This document shows positions 18,461-27,989 of a stretch of 64,000 nucleotides of DNA, piece by piece. Source of the DNA: Flavobacteriaceae bacterium (GTDB lineage Bacteria; Bacteroidota; Bacteroidia; Flavobacteriales; Flavobacteriaceae). The stretch spans positions 4,154,501 through 4,218,500 of the forward strand of contig CP046177.1 in assembly GCA_014075215.1 (NCBI GenBank), written 5' to 3'. Both the position numbers and the translations under genes were made by a program. How positions within the stretch are numbered: the first letter of the stretch is position 1; each line of letters begins with the position of its first letter. A model generated the notes under the pieces. It saw only the letters and a program-made list of their open reading frames with translations, did no database searches and was not told the DNA's origin.

Positions 18461-19768
18461 CTAATTTTTTACCATCTTTCTTGCTAGTAAATAAACTTTG
18501 AAAAAAATCATTGCCAATAGATAAACAAGCAATGTTATAAATATTTGAGCTCTTAAAAAATTAAAAACCAACAACATAATATTACAAAGAATAAACATAA
18601 CCACAACAGGCTTTAAATACGGATTACTTATCTCTTCTGAAAAAACAGCTTTTTGAATCACCCCAAATAAAAACATGATTCCTAATGAGAGCCATTTAAA
18701 ATCGACATAAAGCCCTCCAAAAAAAGTGATGTATGTTTCTCTCTTTGTCGGGTTTTTTAATGTGTTCAGAGGAATATTTGAAACTCCCAACTTATTAAAC
18801 ATCTTAACGATAATATATAAATTATACAATCCATATTTTGCCGTATGTGTGGGCTTTTGCCGGATGACATGATCAAATTCAAAAACCCCGTGTGTAATAT
18901 ATTGCCCTACATGGCAATAAAACAATAGCCCGTCTTTAATTCTATTATCAGTATCAGATGACAAATAATTTTTCGTTTTATCATTTAAAGGGAGTAAATC
19001 ATTGTAAGGAGCTTTTATCACCCTTTTGTAATATTTCACAGATTTTTCACTAATTCTTTCTTTAAGAATATACTGAGAACCAAAAATTAAAAACACAGCT
19101 ATTGAAATAAGTAAGAGTACTCTTTTAATATCTATTTTAAATCTTTTGTTTTGGACAATAATAGAAATTCCTAAAATAAGAACCGGTTCCAGAATTAACC
19201 TTCTGGATCCTCTTAAAAAGCCTTCAGTAACAGGTATTAAAAATAGGAGTAAGCAAATAAGCAATAATTTTTTATTATTTTTTTCAGAAAGTTTATAAAA
19301 TATATAAGGCACGAAATATAAAAACCTAAAAACGGAGAAAAGTCCAATTAAAAGAGAAAAATTTTCCTCCTTAGCAGCATTAATTTTATTTTGTCCTATA
19401 GAGTTATAAAATGACAATTCTCTCAAATGGAACAAATCAAAAAACCTAAAAAAAAATGACATTATAACAATGATTATGATAAAATAAAGAAAAATGTTAA
19501 TATTCTCTTTTTTCAACGCTCTTTTAAAAAGTGATTTTTTTTTCCTTTTTTTATAAAAGAAATATCCGGAAACGAATACTAAATAGTTAAGAGTAATGAA
19601 TATTAAGACTTGATTAGATAAAGGTCTAATTATTTTAACCGGAGTGGTTAACAAAAAGAAAAACCATAGCATAATTCCTAAAACTATTGATGTTAAAAAG
19701 AGATTCTTTTTAGATTCTTCTAACAAATTGTGTATATTAAAAAAACTATATAATCTCTTTTGTTTCAT
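18461..19768 (-). CDS. Oligosaccharide repeat unit polymerase-like membrane protein
   Basis: 435 residues, very hydrophobic, with about ten to twelve membrane segments. The N-terminal segments lie around residues 24-60, and a loop follows with RGSRRLILEPVLILGISIIV. Near the C-terminus it has TFFGGLYVDFKWLSLGIMFLFG, the late-family pattern seen in Wzy-type oligosaccharide repeat unit polymerases. Such proteins join lipid-linked repeat units in the periplasm. It is one of three consecutive polymerase/ligase-like genes, so the actual polymerase is not certain. Its start overlaps the upstream gene by 23 bases. Strongly AT-rich. Confidence 0.7.
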   Translation of the reverse strand: MKQKRLYSFFNIHNLLEESKKNLFLTSIVLGIMLWFFFLLTTPVKIIRPLSNQVLIFITLNYLVFVSGYFFYKKRKKKSLFKRALKKENINIFLYFIIIIVIMSFFFRFFDLFHLRELSFYNSIGQNKINAAKEENFSLLIGLFSVFRFLYFVPYIFYKLSEKNNKKLLLICLLLFLIPVTEGFLRGSRRLILEPVLILGISIIVQNKRFKIDIKRVLLLISIAVFLIFGSQYILKERISEKSVKYYKRVIKAPYNDLLPLNDKTKNYLSSDTDNRIKDGLLFYCHVGQYITHGVFEFDHVIRQKPTHTAKYGLYNLYIIVKMFNKLGVSNIPLNTLKNPTKRETYITFFGGLYVDFKWLSLGIMFLFGVIQKAVFSEEISNPYLKPVVVMFILCNIMLLVFNFLRAQIFITLLVYLLAMIFFKVYLLARKMVKN

Positions 19769-20954
19769 CCTGCGCTAAATAAATAGAGTAATTCAAAACA
19801 AAAGCAAACAAAATCACTCCCCACTGCCTACTTAAGATACTTTCGGTTAGGCTAAAAGAACCTATAATTAACCAACAAAAAAGAACAAAATGAGCTTTCT
19901 TTTTAACTAATTTTTTCAACAAAAGAAATAGCATCACAAATAACAATAATACTATTAAAAGGCCATGATGTAGTATTAATTGTAAATATTGGTTATGAGC
20001 ATTAAACCATATAACTTCTTCAAAACCAAATGATTTATAGGAATCATTTAACTTTCTTTGGGTATCTCCAACACCGTAACCAATCCATGGTGATTTCTTA
20101 ATTAGATAAATACTTCCTTTCCATATTTTTTCCCGAAAAGAGATTCCTGAAAAGGGGTTTTCACTGATTTCCATATCAGTTATTTCGTAATACGTATACA
20201 AGATTCTATCTCTTGCAAACTTATTGGAAAAACCAATGATAGTTAATAATAAAACTGTCGAAAAAATTACTATAAATGCCTTTCTTCTGTTAATTACATG
20301 GTTGAGTTTATAATAAATAAATGGTGGTAAAACTAATATAGACAGTGCAATTGCCATCCTGGAACTTAACAGAATAAGGGATAAAAAAAGTACAGGCACA
20401 AAAATCATCAATACTTTGCTCTTTCTGTTTTCCAAAAACTCTAATACAACTATATAAATGCTAATGAGAACATACATGGAAAAATAAATATGATGTGGGA
20501 TATATTTTAAAAAGAGTGCAACACCTCTTCCGTAATCATATCTGGCATCTAATACCACAATATCATATAAAAAACGAATCAACCCGTAAATCAAAACTGT
20601 TATTATACCATAAAACAACCATTTAAATAATCTAAATTTCTCCAGTTTTATATTCGATTGCGCATATGAAAAAATGAAAGGGAAGATTATAAAAGAAAGG
20701 TATAAAATGAGTTTTTCTTCTGCCTCTTTATTATTAACACTTAAAAAAAATGAGAGGAGTTGTGCCGCAAAAAACAAGATGGATATTCCATAAAACCTAA
20801 TATTCTTCAATGTTCTAACTTTCAAAATCTTATATGTAAAATAAGCTGAAGTTATTATTAAAATTATGGAGTTTAACTTCATTGAGACAGGAAGGGTAAA
20901 TAATACAAGCCCAATACATATTTCATCTAAGTTTATTTTTCTATTTCCTATCAT
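19746..20954 (-). CDS. O-antigen ligase family (Wzy_C) membrane protein
   Basis: 402-residue polytopic membrane protein of the Wzy_C/WaaL superfamily, with about ten to twelve segments. The diagnostic region is the large periplasmic loop near the C-terminal third: SGISFREKIWKGSIYLIKKS, PWIGYGVGDTQRKLNDSYKS, then WFNAHNQYLQLILHHGLL. The AHNQYLQ stretch with its His is the conserved core. Members are O-antigen ligases or polymerases. With two other Wzy-like genes here, this one might be the ligase that moves the glycan to lipid A core or protein, but that is inference. It overlaps both neighbours (14 and 23 bases). Confidence 0.8.
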   Translation of the reverse strand: MIGNRKINLDEICIGLVLFTLPVSMKLNSIILIITSAYFTYKILKVRTLKNIRFYGISILFFAAQLLSFFLSVNNKEAEEKLILYLSFIIFPFIFSYAQSNIKLEKFRLFKWLFYGIITVLIYGLIRFLYDIVVLDARYDYGRGVALFLKYIPHHIYFSMYVLISIYIVVLEFLENRKSKVLMIFVPVLFLSLILLSSRMAIALSILVLPPFIYYKLNHVINRRKAFIVIFSTVLLLTIIGFSNKFARDRILYTYYEITDMEISENPFSGISFREKIWKGSIYLIKKSPWIGYGVGDTQRKLNDSYKSFGFEEVIWFNAHNQYLQLILHHGLLIVLLLFVMLFLLLKKLVKKKAHFVLFCWLIIGSFSLTESILSRQWGVILFAFVLNYSIYLAQDETKEII

Positions 20955-22251
20955 TTTTTCTTAAAAAAGTAATTTTTAAAACGGCTCTTTTATTCTTTGT
21001 TCTAATTGTAAGTGCACATATAAACATAAATATAACTGTAATGAAAAAGAATAAAAACATAGAACTTCCATTTTCATAAAAAGGAAGTACTAATATTTTA
21101 AACATCCAAAATACCATAATATAATAAATGAAATTGTCTCCAGAATATTTCTTGATAAAAAGGTGAATCAAATATACTAATATTCCAAATAAAATTGGCA
21201 GTAAGACAATTCCCACAAGTCCAAAATTTATATACGCTTCACCAATATATGTCGAACGCATTCCTCCAAATTCATCCGGATTTTGATTAGAAATTATTGA
21301 GGTATACCTCATATAATTATAGTTCGCTTTTAGTGCATTAATTTTTGTCGGGATAAAACTAAAAAATCCAGCTATATATGTTTTCCCATACAGAAAACCA
21401 TAATCATTATTATTAAAGAAAAAAAGGACTCTTGTTAATTCTCTTACGGAAACAAAAAAAGAAGTCGATAAAGTCATCAACGTATGTTCTAATGATAATT
21501 CACCTCTGAAAATCTCCGAAAAATTTCTAGACAAACCTATAACAATTACTGACGTTGAACCTAAAAACACTAGCTTCAATAAATGTCTTTTATAAATCAA
21601 ATACGCTATAAGTGATATAAAAATAGGATAATATATCTGCCCTCTTTTAGCAGTAAAAAACAATGTTATGAAAATAAAACCGAGTTTTAAAAACTTTTTA
21701 TTAATCAATAATTTGAAAAAAGATATCCTTTTATAAGAGCTTAAGAAGTAGTTTATTTGTAGAAACAGTATTGTTGAAAATGCATTGATAGATAAGGTAT
21801 AAAAAGGCCTATAAGGTATAAAGTCTTCTAGTCTGTCCTGAAAGTATTTGGAAATAAATGTTTTGTCTTGGAATACGGGAATATAAATATCAATGAAAAC
21901 AATATAAAGCGGTATTGACAATAAAATAATTATGATCCAAGATATATCTGCTACAAAAAGTTTCTTGAATCCATTGTCCGCAGATTTCTTTAACCTGTAT
22001 TCTTTAAAAAAAAACTGAAGTAAGAAAAACGTAACTAGTAAAATATAAAATCCTATTCTTAAGTATTTTATACTAAGATTGATATAACTTAAATCTTCAA
22101 ATCTAATCCATTGAGCACTATAGCGAATCGAATTTTCCCCTACATAAATTCCAATCATTATATAAAAGAGGGTTATAGTGCATAGGTTGATAATCTTTTT
22201 AGAAACCAACAGGTTGCTAAATATTATATATGCTATAAATGCGAATAACAT
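20941..22251 (-). CDS. Oligosaccharide repeat unit polymerase (Wzy-like)
   Basis: 436 residues, about twelve membrane segments. The central FFTAKRGQIYYPIFISLIAY and the late loop GGMRSTYIGEAYINFGLVGI VLLP match the O-antigen polymerase pattern (an R-x-T-x-x-G-E-x-Y-x-N-F-G core), so this is the best candidate of the three for the Wzy polymerase. It acts in the periplasm on flipped undecaprenyl-PP-linked repeats. It lies 19 bases downstream of the capsule-type gene and overlaps the Wzy_C gene by 14 bases. Confidence 0.8.
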   Translation of the reverse strand: MLFAFIAYIIFSNLLVSKKIINLCTITLFYIMIGIYVGENSIRYSAQWIRFEDLSYINLSIKYLRIGFYILLVTFFLLQFFFKEYRLKKSADNGFKKLFVADISWIIIILLSIPLYIVFIDIYIPVFQDKTFISKYFQDRLEDFIPYRPFYTLSINAFSTILFLQINYFLSSYKRISFFKLLINKKFLKLGFIFITLFFTAKRGQIYYPIFISLIAYLIYKRHLLKLVFLGSTSVIVIGLSRNFSEIFRGELSLEHTLMTLSTSFFVSVRELTRVLFFFNNNDYGFLYGKTYIAGFFSFIPTKINALKANYNYMRYTSIISNQNPDEFGGMRSTYIGEAYINFGLVGIVLLPILFGILVYLIHLFIKKYSGDNFIYYIMVFWMFKILVLPFYENGSSMFLFFFITVIFMFICALTIRTKNKRAVLKITFLRKNDRK

Positions 22252-22270
22252 TAATTTCTTTTAATTCTAT

Positions 22271-23692
22271 TTATCTTTTACCGATAATTTTTTTTATACA
22301 GTTAGAAAATTCTGTGATATTTTCAGGTGCCATCACTTTTTCTTTCGTATCTAATTTCGCTACGTTAAATTCAAAAGGGTACGATTTTTTCTTTAAACAG
22401 TCTATATAAAATGTTAATCTTTCATTGTAATTTTCAAAATATTTTTCAACATGAAAACTCTTCTTCATTATAAGTTGGATTGTTTTTCTTATTTCTTCAT
22501 AGGATCTTACTTTAAAGGTTAATCCCGAATCATTATAAAAAACATTTCCAAGTAATATTGCCGGTTTTTTCAACATCAAAGATTCTAGCCCGACAGTACT
22601 AGATAAATTAATTGTTCCTTGAGATTTTTTTATCAATTCAAACACATTCTCCTTATAAGAAATGAGTTTAATATTAGGGTGCTTTTTCAATTCCTTGTAA
22701 AACTTTCTGGAATGCTGACCTAATGCACTCTTATGTTCCTTCACATAGAGAAATATATTTGGAGGCAATAATTTAGAAACATTAATTATTGTGTTTTTTT
22801 GATTAACGTCGAATGGAGATAGTATTAAAGTACTTGCCTCAGGCTGCATATGAAGTGGAAAAATAAAATACGAGTCTTTGTAATTTATCTTATCAAAGAT
22901 TTTGTTGTGGAAGAAATTTATATTCTTTGCTTTTATAATTTTTTTGAACCTAAAGTTACTCAATAGAAAAGGGTTTCGAGTAAACAAATCATATTTATGC
23001 CTATTTGAAAAATAATACCTTTTAAATCTGATGAAAAACTCTTTAAGAAAAATGAATTTAAGACTCGAGGAATTTATTGCATTCCCCATATAATTGGGTT
23101 GTTTTGGTCTATCAACAAATTTACTGATAGATTCATACATGTGCTCTGTTATTTCTTTTTGCTGAAAATCTTTATAGCATTCCAAGACCTCATCAAAAGT
23201 ATTAACCACATCAAAAGATACTGCAGTACGATTTTCTATACGGATGCCATAAAAGGAAACATGCTTTACACCTAACCTCTTCGCAACTTGAAATGATACT
23301 AAATTGTATGTATATGCTATCCCTGTAGTAAAATAATAATTTACTCCTCTAGAAAATAAATCTTCAAAAAATAAATATGTGTATACTAGCATTTTCTTCT
23401 GATAAGCTCTTGGTTTTTCAATCAAATAACGATCACAAGCATACATATTGAAGTTGTCGTACGTTTTTGATATCCTTAATATCTCTGAAGTGATATCTAT
23501 TTTTTTTGCATCTAATTCATCAAAAAAGTGAAGTCGATTAACACAAGCCAAAGCTTGCGATTCTTTTAACCACCTATTACCTTCCACAACCCCAATAATT
23601 TCTTCTTTTTGTTCAAGGGTTCTCTTTTTCAGAAGTTTTACTCCTTTAATAAACAATGGAGCTTCATCATTAATTAAATCAAATACTATCAT
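22271..23692 (-). CDS. Capsule polysaccharide biosynthesis-like protein
   Basis: 473 residues, soluble, no signal peptide. The C-terminal half resembles the KpsC/KpsS-type capsule-synthesis fold (GT-B like). Key segments are YFIFPLHMQPEASTLILSPF, IFLYVKEHKSALGQ (the conserved VKEHP-like motif) and SQGTINLSSTVGLESLMLKK, the highly conserved T-x-S-S-T-x-G-x-E-[AS] region of that family. Members add Kdo or other nonulosonic acids, so one guess is transfer of the pseudaminic-acid-type sugar made by the Pse genes. That is only inferred. It overlaps the flippase gene by 14 bases. Confidence 0.7.
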   Translation of the reverse strand: MIVFDLINDEAPLFIKGVKLLKKRTLEQKEEIIGVVEGNRWLKESQALACVNRLHFFDELDAKKIDITSEILRISKTYDNFNMYACDRYLIEKPRAYQKKMLVYTYLFFEDLFSRGVNYYFTTGIAYTYNLVSFQVAKRLGVKHVSFYGIRIENRTAVSFDVVNTFDEVLECYKDFQQKEITEHMYESISKFVDRPKQPNYMGNAINSSSLKFIFLKEFFIRFKRYYFSNRHKYDLFTRNPFLLSNFRFKKIIKAKNINFFHNKIFDKINYKDSYFIFPLHMQPEASTLILSPFDVNQKNTIINVSKLLPPNIFLYVKEHKSALGQHSRKFYKELKKHPNIKLISYKENVFELIKKSQGTINLSSTVGLESLMLKKPAILLGNVFYNDSGLTFKVRSYEEIRKTIQLIMKKSFHVEKYFENYNERLTFYIDCLKKKSYPFEFNVAKLDTKEKVMAPENITEFSNCIKKIIGKR

Positions 23693-24932
23693 TTTCTGTA
23701 CTAATCTTTTGTAAACTAAAAAAAAACTTTGCCATAAATATCACAATAAATGAAAAAAGAGTAGCAATTGAGGCTCCATAAATTTCATACTTAGGGATCA
23801 ATATTAAATTCAGTATAATATTGCAGGACATACTTGTAATTGCTATTTTTAATAATAAATAATCTCTTTTTTTCGCGTATAAATCATAATGAAACACATT
23901 TGACATTACAAGGAAAAAAACACCAATTAACAATATGTTGTATGTGCTAATATAATTTATAAATGATGGTTTCTCTAAAAACTCAAAAACAAAGGGGGCT
24001 AGAAAATAACTCCCTAATACCAAAACAATTGTAATTGCCAATAAGTTTTTAAAAAAATTATTCTTTAAGTTTTTATAGATGTTTTTATCAGAAAAAAATT
24101 TAATCATTTTAGGGTATGTTACCATAATGATTCCACTAAATGTAAAAACATCAATTGCATTAATAAATTGCGAATAAGTGGTATAAACACCTACGAGATT
24201 CTTTCCATGATAAAAATCTATCATAAATCTATCGGAAAACTGAATTACTAAAAAAGATAAAGAACTCATAAAAAATATACTTGAACTTTTTATTCCTTTC
24301 AAAATCCATGATATGTTGGGTTTATAAAACTTTATATTCTTAATTTTCAATAATCTCTTTATGTATATCAATCCTATTAGCAAAGAAAACCATGAAAATA
24401 AAGACCAAATGAGAATGTATCTGAAAATATTTATTTCATTGTTTAAGAAGAAAAAATCGAACAATATATACCATATCCATAAACCTGATTTTACGAAGAA
24501 AAAAAAGTTTCCAACTAATGATTTTTCTAATGTAGTTAAAAGCCTAAATAGTTCTTGACCTAAATGTTCAGAAATCAATAAAATTATAAAAAGTACAAGG
24601 TATTTTATTTCTATAAAATTAAATCCAAAAATGATTGCTAATGAGAGTGGCATTAACAATAAATAAAGTGATAAATGAAAATATAGTTGATCTCTTATCT
24701 TGGGGATAAAATTATTTTTAATCTGTATTATCTCTCTCATATTGAAAACATAAAAATCGAATCCTAAAAAATAAATTAAAAAAGCAATGGCAGTAATTAA
24801 CATACCGTATACTCCTAAATTTGTTTCATCTATAGAATACCTTCCTAAAAAAAAAACAAAAATAAACTTCGAAATTAATGTAAGTCCTCTAAAGCTAATA
24901 TTTCCAAAACTAACTTTATTCATCAAATTCAA
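23679..24932 (-). CDS. Polysaccharide flippase (Wzx-like, MOP superfamily)
   Basis: 417-residue protein with twelve to fourteen predicted membrane segments. The start, NKVSFGNISFRGLTLISKFIF, is typical of Wzx/RfbX transporters. The conserved FSDRFMIDFYHGKNLVGVYT segment sits mid-protein. It would flip undecaprenyl-diphosphate-linked repeats across the inner membrane before polymerisation. It overlaps pseI by 17 bases and the capsule-type gene by 14 bases, so it is strictly operonic. AT content is very high. Confidence 0.85.
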   Translation of the reverse strand: MNLMNKVSFGNISFRGLTLISKFIFVFFLGRYSIDETNLGVYGMLITAIAFLIYFLGFDFYVFNMREIIQIKNNFIPKIRDQLYFHLSLYLLLMPLSLAIIFGFNFIEIKYLVLFIILLISEHLGQELFRLLTTLEKSLVGNFFFFVKSGLWIWYILFDFFFLNNEINIFRYILIWSLFSWFSLLIGLIYIKRLLKIKNIKFYKPNISWILKGIKSSSIFFMSSLSFLVIQFSDRFMIDFYHGKNLVGVYTTYSQFINAIDVFTFSGIIMVTYPKMIKFFSDKNIYKNLKNNFFKNLLAITIVLVLGSYFLAPFVFEFLEKPSFINYISTYNILLIGVFFLVMSNVFHYDLYAKKRDYLLLKIAITSMSCNIILNLILIPKYEIYGASIATLFSFIVIFMAKFFFSLQKISTENDSI

Positions 24933-25974
24933 AATTTTTAATAAAACCCAATTTTAAAGGTGTTCCTCTTTTTATATCATCATCAAAAATTTTTCCTAAA
25001 ATTTCATTATAAAACTTAGGATGCAAACCATAACCTGGTCGTATAGAACGAATATTTTTTTCTGTTATCTTATCTCCTTTTTTCACATCTTCCACTACAA
25101 ATAAGGATCGCGAAAACTTCCTGTTATTTATTACTTTTTCAGATAATTCATACGAGACTTTTCCTAACATTTTCTCGGTATTTCTAACTGCATTTACCAT
25201 CTCTGCAAACTCTTTTTCATCAAGAGAAAAATCAGCGTCAGGACCTCCAATAGATTTATCTAAAATAAAATGCTTCTCGATAATTTTTGCTCCCAAAGTT
25301 ACAGCAACAGACGGAGCTAATGAACCATAAGTATGGTCTGAAAACCCTACTTCTACATTAAATCTCTCTTTTATATCTGGGATTGTTTTCAAATTTGCTA
25401 ATTCTAATGGAGATGGGTAAGAAGAGGTACATTTTAACAATGCTATATTATGATTTCCAACTTCACGACATGTATTCACAGCCAATTGCACATCTTTTTC
25501 ATCAGCAATTCCTGTTGAAATAATAATAGGCTTCATTTTGGAGGCAGCATATTTTATTAAAGGAATATCTTGAATTTCAAAAGATGCTATCTTATATGCT
25601 GGGACTTCCATTTTTTCTAAAAAATCAACTGCCCGAATGTCAAAAGGAGAAGAAAAACAAATTAACCTTTCTTCTTTAGCTACTTCAAAAAGTTGTTGAT
25701 GCCATTCCCAAGGAGTATAAGCTTCTCCGTATAATTCATATAAGGTTTTACCATCCCATAAAGTTCCTTTATTGATTTGAAAATATTCATTATCACAATC
25801 AATAGTCATAGTATCCGGTGTATATGTCTGGAGCTTTATTGCATCGGCTCCCACTCTTTTAGCAGCTCTTATTGTTTCTACAGCTACTTCCAAACTCCCA
25901 TTGTGATTTGCTGATAGTTCTGCGATAATAAAAGAGGGTGAATTTCCACCTATATGTTTATTTCCTATTTTCAT
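24916..25974 (-). CDS. pseI: Pseudaminic acid synthase
   Basis: 352-residue NeuB-family enzyme that condenses a 2,4-diacylamino-2,4,6-trideoxy-L-altrose with phosphoenolpyruvate to give a pseudaminic acid. The TIM barrel starts FIIAELSANHNGSLEVAVET and continues ADAIKLQTYTPDTMT, CFSSPFDIRAVDFLE, KIASFEI, IISTGIA, ALLKCTSSYPSP, VGFSDHT, and GAKIIEKHFILDKSIGGPDADFS in part. The C-terminal SAF antifreeze-like domain spans about 285-348 (NRKFSRSLFVVEDVKKGD, IRPGYGLHPK). The DADFSLD wording and neighbouring pseB/C/F/G favour PseI over sialic or legionaminic synthases. It is followed by the flippase gene with a 17-base overlap. Confidence 0.95.
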   Translation of the reverse strand: MKIGNKHIGGNSPSFIIAELSANHNGSLEVAVETIRAAKRVGADAIKLQTYTPDTMTIDCDNEYFQINKGTLWDGKTLYELYGEAYTPWEWHQQLFEVAKEERLICFSSPFDIRAVDFLEKMEVPAYKIASFEIQDIPLIKYAASKMKPIIISTGIADEKDVQLAVNTCREVGNHNIALLKCTSSYPSPLELANLKTIPDIKERFNVEVGFSDHTYGSLAPSVAVTLGAKIIEKHFILDKSIGGPDADFSLDEKEFAEMVNAVRNTEKMLGKVSYELSEKVINNRKFSRSLFVVEDVKKGDKITEKNIRSIRPGYGLHPKFYNEILGKIFDDDIKRGTPLKLGFIKNFEFDE

Positions 25975-25985
25975 AAATCTGTATT

Positions 25986-26696
25986 CTAATTAATATTCCT
26001 AACCAAGCAGAATGCTTCTGCATAGTTTTTACCAACTACGATTCCCCACCTTTTTGCTAATGTTCTTAAAGCTTCTGGAGATCTTGGATGTGGAAAAATT
26101 CTTTTTTCAAACTCATAACTTTCCATACCTTTGATTTTTGCTTTCAAATTTTCTTCAGACACCTCAATAAAAAGGTTTGGAATAAAATGACGTGGATCTA
26201 TTGATGCTCTCCATTCTGTGCTAGAGGGAGTTTCAAAAGTAATAATCGTGGTCACTTTTTCTCGCTTCATAGGTCGAATGGCAGTAATAACCGCTTCAAA
26301 TGTTCTCTGATGATCTATATTCAAATCTCCTCCATGATGTGTGAAAATTACTTCAGGGTTAAATTCGTGTTTTTCTTTTTCTACAATTTTAATAATTTCA
26401 AGTAAATCAATAGCATCAAACCTATTATCTGGAAAGTCATGAATTCTTACAGAATGATACCCAATAGATTTTCTAGCATTTTCAATATTATTTCTATGAC
26501 TTTCCAATTCTTTTTCCCAAAGATCGATATCTCTTTGATCGGATCGAGAAGTAATTCCTTCTCCTAAAATAACAACTCTGATTGTACAGTCAAATTCTGT
26601 AATTAAACGATTCATACTTGCTCCCAAACCCAATAATTCATCATCTGGATGAGCTGCTACAACTAATATTTTTTTATTTCTTAATGATTCTAACAT
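25986..26696 (-). CDS. PIG-L (LmbE-like) deacetylase family protein
   Basis: 236-residue zinc-dependent N-deacetylase fold. The zinc motif AHPDDE is at residues 15-20 and the second metal/catalytic motif is THHGGDLNIDHQRT. Family members remove acetyl groups from N-acetyl-sugars or related amides. It sits between pseI and the formyltransferase-like genes, so it could deacylate a 2- or 4-acetamido group on a Pse precursor or product so that another acyl group can be put on. This is inference; no substrate is readable from the sequence. It overlaps the upstream formyltransferase-like gene by 23 bases. Confidence 0.88.
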   Translation of the reverse strand: MLESLRNKKILVVAAHPDDELLGLGASMNRLITEFDCTIRVVILGEGITSRSDQRDIDLWEKELESHRNNIENARKSIGYHSVRIHDFPDNRFDAIDLLEIIKIVEKEKHEFNPEVIFTHHGGDLNIDHQRTFEAVITAIRPMKREKVTTIITFETPSSTEWRASIDPRHFIPNLFIEVSEENLKAKIKGMESYEFEKRIFPHPRSPEALRTLAKRWGIVVGKNYAEAFCLVRNIN

Positions 26697-27354
26697 CGGC
26701 TAAAATTATTTTATCTGATTCTATTGAAGCTCCGCTAAACTCAAGTTTTAAGTATTCTGTTTCCAGAAATGCTTTCGGATACCCTTTTGCATCTAACATT
26801 CTTATATAATTATATATTACTTCAGGTTGGTCTAAGTTTCCAATATCTCCTTGTTCTGGTTTTCTTCTTTTAAAAAAAGTAGGAATTCCTTCTTGATTTT
26901 TTGGTTCAGGGTTTTCTATTATTATTTCTTTAATCATTTCCGCAATCACATCATTAGCTCTTAAAAAAATCTCTTCTGCTGTTCCTAATAAATTTAACTC
27001 TTTTTTTAAATATATTGGCCCTTCATCAATTCCTTTTGTAACTCTTAACGCAGATATTTTTGTTTCTTTGTGCCCTCTTATAATTAAATTCTGTAATGGA
27101 CTTCCGCCTCTACCATAAGGCAAATCAGTCATGTGAAAAACAATACATTCAAAATTTGAAAAAATTTTTTCTGGAATAATATAAGACCAATGAGGGATAA
27201 AGATTTTTTTTGGTTCTACCTTTTTTAAAAATTCATACGTAAATTCTCCGCGAGTTTTAATTAATATCCAATTGCTATCCGGAAAAATATTTTCACAATA
27301 CTCTTTGAGTGTTTTATTCCATTTTTTTTCTGATAAAATTACAAAATTATTCAT
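26674..27354 (-). CDS. Formyltransferase-like protein (Pse locus, copy 1)
   Basis: 226 residues of the Formyl_trans_N fold, which uses 10-formyl-tetrahydrofolate. The catalytic region reads CIVFHMTDLPYGRGGSPLQN, with His at 74. The Asp is in TKGIDEGPIY at 110. The 36-residue His-Asp spacing equals that of the ArnA/Fmt triad (N102, H104, D140 in ArnA, from memory), but the Asn two residues before His is Val72 here. It is much shorter than tRNA formyltransferase (about 310), so a sugar-nucleotide N-formyltransferase is more likely. It is a candidate for acylating the 4-amino group made by PseC. It overlaps PIG-L and the second copy. Confidence 0.8.
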   Translation of the reverse strand: MNNFVILSEKKWNKTLKEYCENIFPDSNWILIKTRGEFTYEFLKKVEPKKIFIPHWSYIIPEKIFSNFECIVFHMTDLPYGRGGSPLQNLIIRGHKETKISALRVTKGIDEGPIYLKKELNLLGTAEEIFLRANDVIAEMIKEIIIENPEPKNQEGIPTFFKRRKPEQGDIGNLDQPEVIYNYIRMLDAKGYPKAFLETEYLKLEFSGASIESDKIILADVRIIKK

Positions 27355-27988
27355 TCTCTTTGAAGATTTTAAGTATATACTTTACATCGTTCTTATAAAA
27401 AAATGCAGGGTATCTCTCGTTATCACAAATTCTTAATAAATTAAATTGTTTATCAATACTTGAGCGAATATCTAATTCGCTATCTTTTGCTGTTCTTCTC
27501 TTATAAAAACTTTCTTCTCCGAATTGTTCTCTACCTGTTATACTTGGATATTTTTTTATGAATTCAAGTATTAATTTATTTGTAATAATTCCTTGTTGAT
27601 GTTTTATTTCAGTCAACAATTCGTCTCCTTTTAAAATGATAAAATCTTGTAGATATATTTTCCCCGAATCTACTTTATCAGTAGCTTCAAAAAGCGTTAC
27701 AGGAATCTTTGATTTCCCTTCCAGAACTTGCCAAGTAACTGGAGACCATCCTTTACCTTTTGGTAAATTACTTTCATGAACTACTAAATTATATGTATTC
27801 AATTTTAACTTTTTGAAAACCTTCTCACATGCTAACAAACACAAAACATCTCCTTCTTTCACTTTTTCGTGATCATCAACAAGAAGAACACGGTAACTTG
27901 GATAGCGCAGTTTTAAATCTTCTTTTAGTTTATGAACATAGGGGATTATCCATGATTTTGGGTTGTCTGTTAATAATTGGATTTTCAT
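27347..27988 (-). CDS. Formyltransferase-like protein (Pse locus, copy 2)
   Basis: 213 residues of the same fold but quite different sequence from copy 1. The active-site region is NLVVHESNLPKGKGWSPVTW with His71, and Asp107 is in TDKVDSGKIYLQD, again 36 residues later. The position two before His is Val69 instead of Asn. HES(N/D)LPKGKGWSP is a pattern I associate with formyltransferase-like genes in nonulosonic acid loci. It lies 1 base downstream of pseG and overlaps copy 1 by 8 bases. The two copies may act at different amino groups or one may be an accessory subunit; the sequence does not decide. Confidence 0.8.
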   Translation of the reverse strand: MKIQLLTDNPKSWIIPYVHKLKEDLKLRYPSYRVLLVDDHEKVKEGDVLCLLACEKVFKKLKLNTYNLVVHESNLPKGKGWSPVTWQVLEGKSKIPVTLFEATDKVDSGKIYLQDFIILKGDELLTEIKHQQGIITNKLILEFIKKYPSITGREQFGEESFYKRRTAKDSELDIRSSIDKQFNLLRICDNERYPAFFYKNDVKYILKIFKENE

Positions 27989-27989
27989 T

